A stretch of DNA of 64,000 bases, from contig JAUCFP010000006.1 in the NCBI GenBank assembly GCA_030348385.1, forward strand, positions 2,414,501 to 2,478,500, read 5' to 3'. The stretch's first letter is position 1. The number at the start of each line of letters is the position of its first letter. Position numbers and translations under genes: made by a program. The DNA comes from Cytobacillus sp. NJ13 (GTDB lineage Bacteria; Bacillota; Bacilli; Bacillales; Cytobacillaceae). Positions 44,367-52,385 of the stretch are shown one piece after another. Below the pieces are notes generated by a model. The model was given only the letters and a program-made list of their open reading frames with translations, was not told the origin of the DNA and did not search any database.

Positions 44367-46289
44367 ATGAGTATGGAGGCAAAGGCTCTGCTTAAAAGCA
44401 GCAATGTATCTGAAGAAAACCTTTTAGAAAAAATCAAACCACATGCTGAACTGATTGCCGCACTCTTAAGCGGTGTATTGATTATGGCAGGCTGGCTATT
44501 AGACCGAAGCCAAATGGAAGCTGCATCAATTGCCGCTTACCTGCTGGCTTTTATTATCGGCGGCTTTGCGAAAGCAAAAGAAGGCATCGAAGAGACCATT
44601 GAGAATAAAGAACTGAATGTTGAAATGCTGATGATATTTGCTGCGATCGGATCAGCCATTATCGGCTATTGGACAGAAGGCGCAATCCTGATATTTATCT
44701 TCGCGGTCAGCGGCGCATTAGAAACATACACCATGAACAAAAGCCATAAAGAAATCTCTTCCCTTATGGAACTGCAGCCAGAAGAAGCACTGAGGATCAT
44801 AGACGGGTCTGAGGAACGTGTGCATGTGTCTGAACTGGAGATCGGGGATTTAATCCTGGTGAAACCAGGTGAGCGGGTTCCATCGGATGGAATGATCGTA
44901 AAAGGCCATTCATCATTGGATGAGGCAGCCATCACGGGTGAATCACTGCCAGTTTCCAAAGGGGCAGATGACCAGGTATTTGCCGGTACTGTGAATTTAA
45001 ACGGATCGATTACAGTTGAAATAACAAAACCAAATAACGAAACCCTTTTTCAAAAAATCATTGAGCTTGTTCAATCAGCCCAAAGTGAGAAATCTCCTTC
45101 ACAGCTTTTCATTGAAAAGTTTGAAGGAACCTATGTCAAAGTGGTATTGGCTGTTGTCGTTTTAATGATGTTTGCTCCTCATTTTCTTTTGGGATGGAGC
45201 TGGACAGAAACCTTTTACCGGGCAATGATTCTGCTTGTCGTCGCTTCACCTTGTGCCCTGGTTGCATCGATCATGCCCGCGACTTTATCAGCCATTTCAA
45301 ATGGTGCGAAACACGGAATTCTGTTTAAAGGCGGCGTGCACCTCGAAAACTTAAGCCATCTTAAAGCAATCGCCTTTGATAAAACCGGCACACTGACAAA
45401 AGGAAAACCGGAAGTAACCGATGTAGTAGTCAAGGATGGTCTTTCCAGGGAAGATCTGCTTCTAAAGGTAGCTTCCATTGAGAGTCATTCAAACCACCCG
45501 CTTGCAAATGCCATAGTCAAATATGCCAAAGAAACACTATCAGAATCCCTTATTCGTCCGGAAAGCATTGAAGATGTTACCGGATTTGGAGTCAAAGCCA
45601 AAGTTGATCAAGATGAATGGAAAATCGGCAAAGCCTCTTTTGTCGGTAAAACAGAGGCCAAGGCATTCGCAGAAGCTGCTGCCGATCGCATGGCAAGTGA
45701 AGGAAAAACTGTTGTCTTTGTACAGAAAAATGAAGAAGTAATTGGCCTTATTTCCTTGAAGGATGTTGTCCGTAAAGAAACCAAACAGGCAATTGACCTT
45801 TTGAAGCAGCAAGGAATTTACACCATCATGCTTACTGGAGACAGCCAGACAACGGCAGCCGCAATTGCCAGCGAAAGCCATGTTAATGAGCATATAGCTG
45901 AATGCCTGCCTGAAAACAAGGTGGAGCATTTAAAAAAGCTGAAGGAAACATACAGCAATGTCGCCATGGTCGGTGACGGAATAAACGATGCCCCTGCCCT
46001 TGCAACTGCGAACGTGGGAATCGCCATGGGCGAAGGAACGGATGTAGCGCTTGAAACAGCTGATGTTGTCTTAATGAAAAATGACCTGCCGAAAATTGCA
46101 GAAGCCATTGAACTTTCAAACCGCATGAATCGCATTATCAAACAAAATGTCATCTTCTCTATAACGGTCATTATGTTTCTAATTGCATCCAACTTCCTGC
46201 AGATACTTGACCTTCCTTATGGGGTAATCGGCCATGAAGGGTCCACCATCTTAGTTATCTTAAACAGCCTGAGGTTATTGAGATCATAA
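44367..46289 (+). CDS. zosA: heavy-metal P1B-type ATPase, ZosA-like
   Basis: 640-aa metal pump. There is no N-terminal HMA domain. The transmembrane metal motif is SPCALV (rather than CPC), the phosphorylation loop is DKTGTLTKG, the phosphatase motif GESLPVSKG and the hinge MVGDGINDAPAL. SPC and the lack of HMA match B. subtilis ZosA (YkvW), a zinc importer under peroxide control, but cobalt or iron transport cannot be ruled out. The start is ATG at 44367, behind TTTAGGAGGA; a longer frame from 44298 has no site. No PerR box was clearly seen. Confidence 0.9.
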   Translation: MSMEAKALLKSSNVSEENLLEKIKPHAELIAALLSGVLIMAGWLLDRSQMEAASIAAYLLAFIIGGFAKAKEGIEETIENKELNVEMLMIFAAIGSAIIGYWTEGAILIFIFAVSGALETYTMNKSHKEISSLMELQPEEALRIIDGSEERVHVSELEIGDLILVKPGERVPSDGMIVKGHSSLDEAAITGESLPVSKGADDQVFAGTVNLNGSITVEITKPNNETLFQKIIELVQSAQSEKSPSQLFIEKFEGTYVKVVLAVVVLMMFAPHFLLGWSWTETFYRAMILLVVASPCALVASIMPATLSAISNGAKHGILFKGGVHLENLSHLKAIAFDKTGTLTKGKPEVTDVVVKDGLSREDLLLKVASIESHSNHPLANAIVKYAKETLSESLIRPESIEDVTGFGVKAKVDQDEWKIGKASFVGKTEAKAFAEAAADRMASEGKTVVFVQKNEEVIGLISLKDVVRKETKQAIDLLKQQGIYTIMLTGDSQTTAAAIASESHVNEHIAECLPENKVEHLKKLKETYSNVAMVGDGINDAPALATANVGIAMGEGTDVALETADVVLMKNDLPKIAEAIELSNRMNRIIKQNVIFSITVIMFLIASNFLQILDLPYGVIGHEGSTILVILNSLRLLRS

Positions 46290-46292
46290 GGA

Positions 46293-46322
46293 AAGCCTGG
46301 GAACTCAGTTTCCCAGGCTTTT
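46293..46322 (+). terminator. terminator of zosA-like gene
   Basis: Perfect 11-bp stem AAGCCTGGGAA (46293-46303) and TTCCCAGGCTT (46310-46320), followed by TTATTTG. Confidence 0.9.
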
Positions 46323-46327
46323 ATTTG

Positions 46328-46508
46328 TCTGGCTCTAGCGCCTACCCCCTCGAGGTCACAAACCAATCCTCCCACAAAGGCAAAGGACGCCTTTCTGTGA
46401 GGCTCGTCTTGTGCTTGGGGCCCCCAGGATGGGGGTCATGCAGACGTTGCCACAGGACGTGGCGTTCTTAGTCTGCGTTCCTATATGGGCAAGGCGCTTC
46501 CGCCTTTG
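46328..46508. repeat. dispersed structured Bacillaceae repeat element
   Basis: About 180 bp starting TCTGGCTCTAGCGCC and ending AAGGCGCTTCCGCCTTTG, with internal inverted pairs such as GCCAC/GTGGC near 46450-46461 and CCCCAGGATGGGG near 46421. I recognise the opening and closing motifs from an interspersed repeat common in Bacillus-group intergenic regions. It is GC-richer than its surroundings and not coding. Confidence 0.6.
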
Positions 46509-46511
46509 TTT

Positions 46512-46616
46512 TTAATGGTAGCCGTTCTGCCCGTTAGCAGATCCGGATGTTTTTTGTTTAGGTTTATTTTTGCCTTTTTGCTTTGTGCCGCCGTCTTTTT
46601 TCGTGTGTTTTGTCAT
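46512..46616 (-). CDS. 34-aa very basic small protein (possible spore-associated)
   Basis: ATG at 46616, behind AGGAGGG. The peptide begins MTKHTKKDGGTKQKGKN and continues to end NGQNGYH; about a third of residues are Lys, with Gly, Gln and Asn. The composition recalls minor small acid-soluble spore proteins, but no named family is recognised. The gene abuts the dispersed repeat on its 3' side and yihY on its 5' side. Confidence 0.6.
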   Translation of the reverse strand: MTKHTKKDGGTKQKGKNKPKQKTSGSANGQNGYH

Positions 46617-46697
46617 ATCGATTCCCTCCTAAAGATTCATTTTCCCCCATTACTATTGTGTTACGGAGAGAGCCTTTTTAAGAAGGAAACTTTTTCA

Positions 46698-47522
46698 TCA
46701 GCAATCCTCTTTATTGATCTTAGAATTGATGGCATTGATTTCCCCGCCAATAATGATGATGATGCCCGATATGTAAAACCAGATCATAAGCACGATAATG
46801 GCCCCAATGCTCCCATATGTCGCGGAAAAATTGCCGAAGCTGCTGACATAGTATGAAAAGGCAAGGGATGACAGCACCCAGCCAACTGTTGCAAAAATGG
46901 CACCAGGCACAGCGCTTATACATGTTAACTTTTTATTGGGGGCAATCCAGTATAACCCTGTAAACACCACAAAAAGGATGAATGGACTCACTAACCAGCG
47001 GACCATATTCCATATCGCCAAAAATTGGCCTGACAAACCAAATTCCGAAGATATAAACAAACCAATCTGTCTTCCGAAAACAGGAAGCAGCAACGCCAGC
47101 ACAAACACAAAAATCATCGCAAATGTCATTAATATCGCCATCCCGCGTGCAATAATAAAATGACGGGTTTCCTTTACGTCATACGCCTTATTAAAAGCCT
47201 TCACCACAGCGTTGATTCCATTTGAAGCTGACCAGAGCGTTGCGATGATCCCAAAGGAAAGCAGCTTTCCATTTCTTTGCGTAATTTCATAGATATTGGT
47301 TTCAATAAGCTTCATGGTCTCTCCTGGTGCAAAATCACGGACAACATTTAAGATATCCTGCTGTGTGATCGGCAAATAAGGAACGAGTGTGACCAGGAAA
47401 ATCAGCAGCGGAAAAAGAGAGAGAAGAAAGAAATACGCCAATTGGGCAGCAAGTCCAAACACATCATCTTCTTCTACTCTCTTCCATAAGTTTGGAATCA
47501 GAGCCGAAAAAGTTCGTCCCAT
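46698..47522 (-). CDS. yfkH: YihY/BrkB-family membrane protein (YfkH)
   Basis: 274-aa inner-membrane protein with about six helices. FGLAAQLAYFFLLSLFPLLIFLVTL at the N-terminus and WSASNGINAVVKAFNKAYDVKETR are the family hallmark. These proteins were once called ribonuclease BN by mistake; the real function is unknown. It forms a pair with the YtxH gene 20 bp upstream, as yfkH-yfkI in B. subtilis. Confidence 0.9.
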   Translation of the reverse strand: MGRTFSALIPNLWKRVEEDDVFGLAAQLAYFFLLSLFPLLIFLVTLVPYLPITQQDILNVVRDFAPGETMKLIETNIYEITQRNGKLLSFGIIATLWSASNGINAVVKAFNKAYDVKETRHFIIARGMAILMTFAMIFVFVLALLLPVFGRQIGLFISSEFGLSGQFLAIWNMVRWLVSPFILFVVFTGLYWIAPNKKLTCISAVPGAIFATVGWVLSSLAFSYYVSSFGNFSATYGSIGAIIVLMIWFYISGIIIIIGGEINAINSKINKEDC

Positions 47523-47541
47523 TCCAACACCTCACTTGTTT

Positions 47542-47922
47542 TTAATGCGGAATCTGAACTGAATCGTCAGAAGATTTTTCCGGCAGTTCACTTGATCCCT
47601 TCTGCTTAATATCTGAAAATGCCTGCTTTGTATTCTGGACAATCTGTGTTACTTCCGGTGCCATTTCTCTTATTTCTTCAACGGTCCCAGTAATAAAAGC
47701 GACGTCTTCACTAACCTGGTCAATAGCTGTTTTGACCTTATTGGAAACATCTTTCACCTGATTCACTGCTTCACTTGGGTGTTTTATGTAATAGCCGACA
47801 TTGCTGGACGTTTTCCGGCAATTATTAAAAACGGTTTCCCTTGTGGATTTGTCAAGAAGGCTTAGCGCACCGCCTGCAAGTGCTCCATATAGTACACCTT
47901 TCCAAAACAATGATTTCCCCAT
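47542..47922 (-). CDS. YtxH-domain protein (YfkI position)
   Basis: 126 aa with an N-terminal glycine-rich hydrophobic helix (KGVLYGALAGGALSLLDKSTRETV) and a helical amphipathic tail with DVSNKVKTAIDQVSEDV repeats. It shares this architecture with the YtxH gene at 35961. It is co-transcribed with yfkH, and a sigma-B-like promoter lies upstream, so it is probably a general stress gene. Confidence 0.82.
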   Translation of the reverse strand: MGKSLFWKGVLYGALAGGALSLLDKSTRETVFNNCRKTSSNVGYYIKHPSEAVNQVKDVSNKVKTAIDQVSEDVAFITGTVEEIREMAPEVTQIVQNTKQAFSDIKQKGSSELPEKSSDDSVQIPH

Positions 47923-47970
47923 ATTTTATTCTCCTTTAACAAAATTATTATATGAAAATTTGATTCAATT

Positions 47971-47996
47971 TTTCCCTATTTTCCGATTGACGAAAC
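47971..47996 (-). promoter_or_regulatory. sigma-B-like promoter of yfkI-yfkH
   Basis: On the - strand GTTTCG, a 14-bp spacer and GGGAAA; two bases of the -35 deviate from the consensus. It is about 50 bp upstream of the start. Confidence 0.55.
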
Positions 47997-48170
47997 CTGA
48001 CTAGTCCTTTTCTTGTCTTATCTTTTGTAATTTGTACAAACATCTCCTTTATTTTCTACTAAATTCTATGGTACATGCAAGTCTAATTCATGTTGACAAT
48101 TTGTTGATATCGTGGAAAGATGAAAAGAATACGAAGACTCGTGAATACATAAGATGAGAGGATGTCGGGA

Positions 48171-48401
48171 ATGAACAATTTATCGGAGAAATCGGTTGAG
48201 AATGTGGAGTTTATGATTGAGGGTATTAAAGAGAAGCTGAAGGTATTAAACCTAGGTGCTATTAAGCCTTCCCACTTTGATGAGGAAATGTATGAGGAAT
48301 TGAAGGATATTTATGATCTTGTTATGAAGAAGAATTCTTTTAGTCCGAATGAAATGCAGGCGCTTGTTGAAGAGCTGGGGAATTTGAGGAAGAATAAATA
48401 A
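48171..48401 (+). CDS. yfkK: DUF1128 protein (YfkK)
   Basis: 76-aa helical cytoplasmic protein ([27 protein letters not shown]...) of the DUF1128 family, function unknown. ATG at 48171 has AGAGG ten bases upstream; an in-frame ATG at 48162 directly abuts that site and is less likely. The gene is transcribed opposite to its yfk neighbours. Confidence 0.85.
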   Translation: MNNLSEKSVENVEFMIEGIKEKLKVLNLGAIKPSHFDEEMYEELKDIYDLVMKKNSFSPNEMQALVEELGNLRKNK

Positions 48402-48407
48402 TTATTG

Positions 48408-48435
48408 GAGCAGCCTATTGATGGCTGCTTTTTTG
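48408..48435 (+). terminator. terminator of yfkK
   Basis: GCAGCC (48410-48415) and GGCTGC (48423-48428), followed by six T. Confidence 0.8.
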
Positions 48436-48450
48436 TTAGATCATAAAAAC

Positions 48451-48476
48451 CCCCTGCCAAGTCAGGCAGAGGGCTG
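48451..48476 (-). terminator. terminator of yfkM-like gene
   Basis: CCCCCTGCC and GGCAGAGGG pair with one G-U, with AAAAAC on the left giving the - strand T-run. Confidence 0.78.
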
Positions 48477-48481
48477 TCCAT

Positions 48482-49000
48482 TTATTCTCCCAACAATTTA
48501 AGCGATTCACGTGTAAATGCCGGTATATCTTCTGGCTGGCGGCTTGTGACTAACTGGTTTTGGCAGACAACGACTTCTGAGTCCTGGAATTTGGCGCCTG
48601 CGTATTCCATGTCCACTTGGATGGATTTGTAGCCCGTTGCGTCGCGGCCTTCCAGTGTTTTAGCTGTCAGCAATAGCTGTGGTCCGTGGCAGATAGCGAA
48701 TACTGGTTTCTTTTCGTCCATGAAGGATTTTGTAAATTGAACAAATCGGTCATCGGCACGAAGCTGGTCCGGTGAGAAGCCGCCTGGCAGGAATAGTGCA
48801 TCAAAGTCCTGCGGATTCACGTTATCAATGCTTTGATCTATTTGAACAGTGGCTTCACCTTGTTTTCCTTTAACGGATTTGCCTTGTTCCTTTTCAATTG
48901 TCACAACTTCATGTCCTGCTTCTTTGAATGCTTGAGCAGGTTCCGTGTATTCACTATCTTCGAACATCTCGGTAATTAAGCATGCGATTTTTTTACTCAT
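48482..49000 (-). CDS. yfkM: DJ-1/PfpI-family general stress protein (YfkM)
   Basis: 172-aa class I GATase-fold protein. The nucleophile elbow FAICHGPQLLL has the conserved Cys near residue 105 with the adjacent His; ALFLPGGFSPDQLR and VTSRQPEDIPAF complete the PfpI signature. B. subtilis YfkM (GSP18) is a sigma-B protein; homologues act as deglycases or methylglyoxal/peptide hydrolases, which is debated. A near-perfect sigma-B promoter lies upstream. Confidence 0.93.
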   Translation of the reverse strand: MSKKIACLITEMFEDSEYTEPAQAFKEAGHEVVTIEKEQGKSVKGKQGEATVQIDQSIDNVNPQDFDALFLPGGFSPDQLRADDRFVQFTKSFMDEKKPVFAICHGPQLLLTAKTLEGRDATGYKSIQVDMEYAGAKFQDSEVVVCQNQLVTSRQPEDIPAFTRESLKLLGE

Positions 49001-49038
49001 TTATAACATCTCCTTTGAAAAATCTTCACATAAGGAGA

Positions 49039-49063
49039 TTTCCCTGAATGGACAATCTTAAAC
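49039..49063 (-). promoter_or_regulatory. sigma-B promoter of yfkM-like gene
   Basis: GTTTAA, a 13-bp spacer and GGGAAA on the - strand, 38 bp before the start codon. This is the best sigma-B match in the window. Confidence 0.8.
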
Positions 49064-49083
49064 GTAAAAAGGCATATTCACCT

Positions 49084-49812
49084 TTAAAATACCTGACTGT
49101 CCATTCTTCTGGCAAAATCAACAAACCTGAATTTGTCGGGTCTGTGCCTTGATTCCGTGTATTGAAAAAGGGTGGCATCGTCAAAGTAGATATAGTTTTT
49201 CACCACAACAATAGCATGGAATCCTTCCATATCAAGGAGCTTTCGGTCTTCAGCAGTTGGTTCTTCCACAGTAAATTCCTTTTTGGCAAAGCTGATTTTT
49301 TTTCCGAGTTCGTCCTCAATGTAGGCAAAAATAGAGCTCTGGCATATTTCTCTGGTTAAGCCCGGAACAAATTTCTCAATTAAAAAATCCTTGTCCAGAA
49401 TAATCCGCTCATCTTCAATTTTCCGGACACGATACACTTTCCATATCTTTTCACTTTTATCAATATGGAGATGCTTCATCTTTTCTGCGTCAGGCTGGAT
49501 AAGTGAAAATTCGTCCACAATCGTTTCAGCACGCTGACCCATTTTCCCGGCCAGCTCTTTAAAGCTGACCAGACCCGATATGGGGAACTGCAGCTTTTTT
49601 AAATCAAGGACCATCGAGCCTTTTCCGCGGATCTTTTGGATAAAACCGTTTTGTGCAAGCAAATTCAAAGCTTTGCGGATGGTTTCCCTTGAAGTGGAAT
49701 ACATCTCTGTTAATTCATTCTCAGATGGCAGAATGGATCGGGCTGGATACTTGCCTTCTTGTATTTGCTGGGCAATCTCTTCATAAATCACTAAGTATTT
49801 ATTATTTCTCAT
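49084..49812 (-). CDS. treR: GntR-family trehalose operon repressor TreR
   Basis: 242-aa regulator with an N-terminal winged helix (LPSENELTEMYSTSRETIRKALNLLAQNGFIQKIRGKGS) and a UTRA effector domain (trehalose-6-phosphate in the family). The C-terminal LFQYTESRHRPDKFRFVDFARR is nearly identical to what I recall of B. subtilis TreR. No treP or treA is within the window, so the regulator is orphaned here, though the yfk context is kept. ATG at 49812 chosen over TTG at 49818. Confidence 0.9.
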   Translation of the reverse strand: MRNNKYLVIYEEIAQQIQEGKYPARSILPSENELTEMYSTSRETIRKALNLLAQNGFIQKIRGKGSMVLDLKKLQFPISGLVSFKELAGKMGQRAETIVDEFSLIQPDAEKMKHLHIDKSEKIWKVYRVRKIEDERIILDKDFLIEKFVPGLTREICQSSIFAYIEDELGKKISFAKKEFTVEEPTAEDRKLLDMEGFHAIVVVKNYIYFDDATLFQYTESRHRPDKFRFVDFARRMDSQVF

Positions 49813-49872
49813 TTTCAATCACCATTTCAGTCTTGTTTTCCCCATTCTACCATTTATCTGAGTAGCTTTCAT

Positions 49873-50862
49873 TTACCTGTTGGACAGCTGGATAAAATAC
49901 CATCCGCCTTCGGTTACGACCGGCTTGAAGGTTTTTACTTTCAGCTTCAGCTCTTTAGCGATTAGATGGATATGCTCCTCAGTCGGTGTTGGGTATAGGT
50001 TTTCAAATGCAGAAAAGAAGCTGTTAAAAACACTTGAAAACTCCTCGCCCTTTTTCGAATGAAGAATGGGCGTGATAATGGTAATGGATCCTTTCCGGCT
50101 AAGCCAGCTTTTCAAGCGGGATAGCAGCTGCTTGCGATCCTCCGGCTGGATGTAGTGCAGTAAGTTATTGACCATAATTAAATCAGCCTGATGCTCAGGT
50201 GAGTATTCATGAACATCCGTGGTGACAATTTTAATGTTGGGAATATCTTTGCAATTGGTCCGGGCAGAATCTGCTACCTCTTCATTAATTTCAATGCCTG
50301 CCAGTTTTGCTTGCGGGAACTTTTGGCTGATTCTGCTTAAATAGCCGCCTTCCCCGCAGCCTATGTCGATGATCCTTTCCATTTTGTTTTTCTTAATGGT
50401 TTTCATCAGGCGCGGAAGTGCAAGCTGTTCAAGCAGTGACGAGGTTCTCGCTACGGTTGATCCATGCTCTTCATGGTCAAAAGTGTTTTTCTTATTGGAA
50501 CGGAGCAGTTCTGGATAAGAGAGTAAAGTCGGGATATGCAATTCCATCATTTCCTTCAGGATGATTCCTGTGGATCGGGGGTTTTTGGGTGTGGACGGAA
50601 GACTGAATTTAGATGCTGTCTTAATTTTATCCTTTCCTTTCTTTTTCAAATGGCGGATCGAAAGCCCCACCTCCACCCACCTTAAAAGCAGCTCCTCCTG
50701 AAGATTTTTGCTTGCTGCTACCTCTTTTACTGTTCTCCAGCTGCGGAACTGGGAAAAAAGATCAAGCTCGAAGCCTACATACGCATGCCAGCTGTACAAA
50801 AACGGCTGGTTCTTTTTCATCCAATTTCGTGCTTTTAGTAATCTCACATATTCATTTATCAT
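49873..50862 (-). CDS. SAM-dependent methyltransferase with N-terminal winged-helix domain
   Basis: 329-aa class I methyltransferase. The N-terminal third looks like the dimerisation/winged-helix part of O-methyltransferases (RSWRTVKEVAASKNLQEELLLRWVEVGLS). SAM motif I is IIDIGCGEGGYLSR near residue 172, with the acidic loop GIEINEE and motif IV MVNNLLHYI. Its start codon overlaps the stop of the upstream flavin oxygenase (ATGA). The pair probably tailors one small molecule; the product is unknown. Confidence 0.85.
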   Translation of the reverse strand: MINEYVRLLKARNWMKKNQPFLYSWHAYVGFELDLFSQFRSWRTVKEVAASKNLQEELLLRWVEVGLSIRHLKKKGKDKIKTASKFSLPSTPKNPRSTGIILKEMMELHIPTLLSYPELLRSNKKNTFDHEEHGSTVARTSSLLEQLALPRLMKTIKKNKMERIIDIGCGEGGYLSRISQKFPQAKLAGIEINEEVADSARTNCKDIPNIKIVTTDVHEYSPEHQADLIMVNNLLHYIQPEDRKQLLSRLKSWLSRKGSITIITPILHSKKGEEFSSVFNSFFSAFENLYPTPTEEHIHLIAKELKLKVKTFKPVVTEGGWYFIQLSNR

Positions 50863-52160
50863 GGCTGTTCAACCTTCTTCCACGGATAGTCATCTTTATC
50901 TGTATAAAAATAATGGCTTTTAGCTGCAGCTGATAATTCTGTTCTTCTTGCCGGCAGCATTCCTGCCTGAATTAATCGATCCCATAGGCTCTCTGACCAA
51001 TATCCGAGGCCTGAAACATTCAGCATTTGCTTATATTGCAGGGTTTTATCCCTTTCAATCTGCTTCAGGCCCTTACGGCGTATTCCAGTAATAACCCGGT
51101 TGGAATAGGAATAGGCTATGGCGGATAAATGGCTGAGGCTGATCATATTTTCAGCCCGGGGCTTCCGGACTTTTTCATACCATTTAAGCTTGTCCGGCGA
51201 AATTCTTCCGCTCGCATACATCTCTGCAAGCAATTCACCAAGCACATCCGCATCCTGAATCGCCATATTCATTCCTTCACCTGCCATCGGGTGGACCGTA
51301 TGGGCCGCATCCCCCAAAATAGCGAGTCTTCCATCCACATATTTATCAGCATAATAGGCTGTCGGAATCATCAGCTGAATATCCTCCCAATTCTTCAGCC
51401 TGGTCACATACCCCTCCAATTCCGGAAAAAGCTCTAAATAGTTTTTATGGAAATAGTGAATTCCTTTTTGGAGATGTTCCTTATAAGTGCCCTCCGGAAT
51501 TAAATAGACAGACCGTACTTTCGCGTCCGGCAGCGGAAATAATCCAAGGAACCGTTCATCCTTAGAAATGATCTTCCCTTCTTCCAATGATTGAGGCCGG
51601 GGGAACGTGACAGTTAAAAATTGATGATTATACTCAATCTTTCTAATCTTGCTGTTCATTACTTTTCTTGTTATGGAATTCCTTCCCTCGGCACCTATAA
51701 AAAAGTCAGCCCTCACTGTCAGCTGCTCCTTTACATCCTTCCGCTCAACCATTAATTCGCCATTGTCATAGCCTTTTGCCAAGGTCCCTGACAAATAATG
51801 AAAGTTTGGATATTGAAGCGCCCGTTTCAGAAGGATTCCTTTCAGCTTTTCATGCTCGATCATGAGGGAGTAATCATAATCTCCCGGCAGGATGCTATAA
51901 TCCATGGCAAACTCTTTCTCCCCTTCCTCAAACGCAATTCGGGAAAATGAAAAGCCATTCTCGCGGATCACATCCAAAGCGTCCAGCCGCTTAAAAATTT
52001 TCAAACTCTTTGGCTGCAGGAGTTCTCCCTTATAAACGGAAGATGGGGCATCCAGCTTTTCCAGAACGAGAACATCAATATTGGCTTGAGCCAGCTTCAA
52101 TCCCAGCGTCAAACCGCCAATCCCTCCGCCTGCAATTGCAACCTCTGTATTCAAGGACAT
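50859..52160 (-). CDS. FAD-dependent monooxygenase (UbiH/PHBH family)
   Basis: 433-aa class A flavoprotein monooxygenase. The N-terminal dinucleotide fold is VAIAGGGIGGLTLGLKL, the middle DG-type motif is FFIGAEGRNSITRK, and the second FAD motif is LAILGDAAHTVHPMAGEGMNMAIQDA. Such enzymes hydroxylate aromatic or polyketide substrates. It is translationally coupled to the methyltransferase. No polyketide synthase gene is in the window. RBS AAGGTGGTGG. Confidence 0.9.
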   Translation of the reverse strand: MSLNTEVAIAGGGIGGLTLGLKLAQANIDVLVLEKLDAPSSVYKGELLQPKSLKIFKRLDALDVIRENGFSFSRIAFEEGEKEFAMDYSILPGDYDYSLMIEHEKLKGILLKRALQYPNFHYLSGTLAKGYDNGELMVERKDVKEQLTVRADFFIGAEGRNSITRKVMNSKIRKIEYNHQFLTVTFPRPQSLEEGKIISKDERFLGLFPLPDAKVRSVYLIPEGTYKEHLQKGIHYFHKNYLELFPELEGYVTRLKNWEDIQLMIPTAYYADKYVDGRLAILGDAAHTVHPMAGEGMNMAIQDADVLGELLAEMYASGRISPDKLKWYEKVRKPRAENMISLSHLSAIAYSYSNRVITGIRRKGLKQIERDKTLQYKQMLNVSGLGYWSESLWDRLIQAGMLPARRTELSAAAKSHYFYTDKDDYPWKKVEQP

Positions 52161-52385
52161 GTTTCCACCACCTTTGTCTTTTATTTAACCTCCTTTTTAA
52201 AAAGCAAAACCAATGGATAAGCTGATATTACAATGTCTGGAAAAAATTATAAGAACAAACTTTTGAAAATAGGAGTATGATTGTGGGAGAAACCTATATT
52301 TTCAAAATCCTGTATAATAGAGAGTGTAAAATCAATTAACGTCCCTTATAGGGCGATATATAGCAATATTTTTGGAGGCATTAAG

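Noticed and set aside
46485..46856. 123-codon + strand frame
   Set aside because: It runs antisense through the 34-aa basic gene and yihY, and starts inside the dispersed repeat, without a ribosome site.
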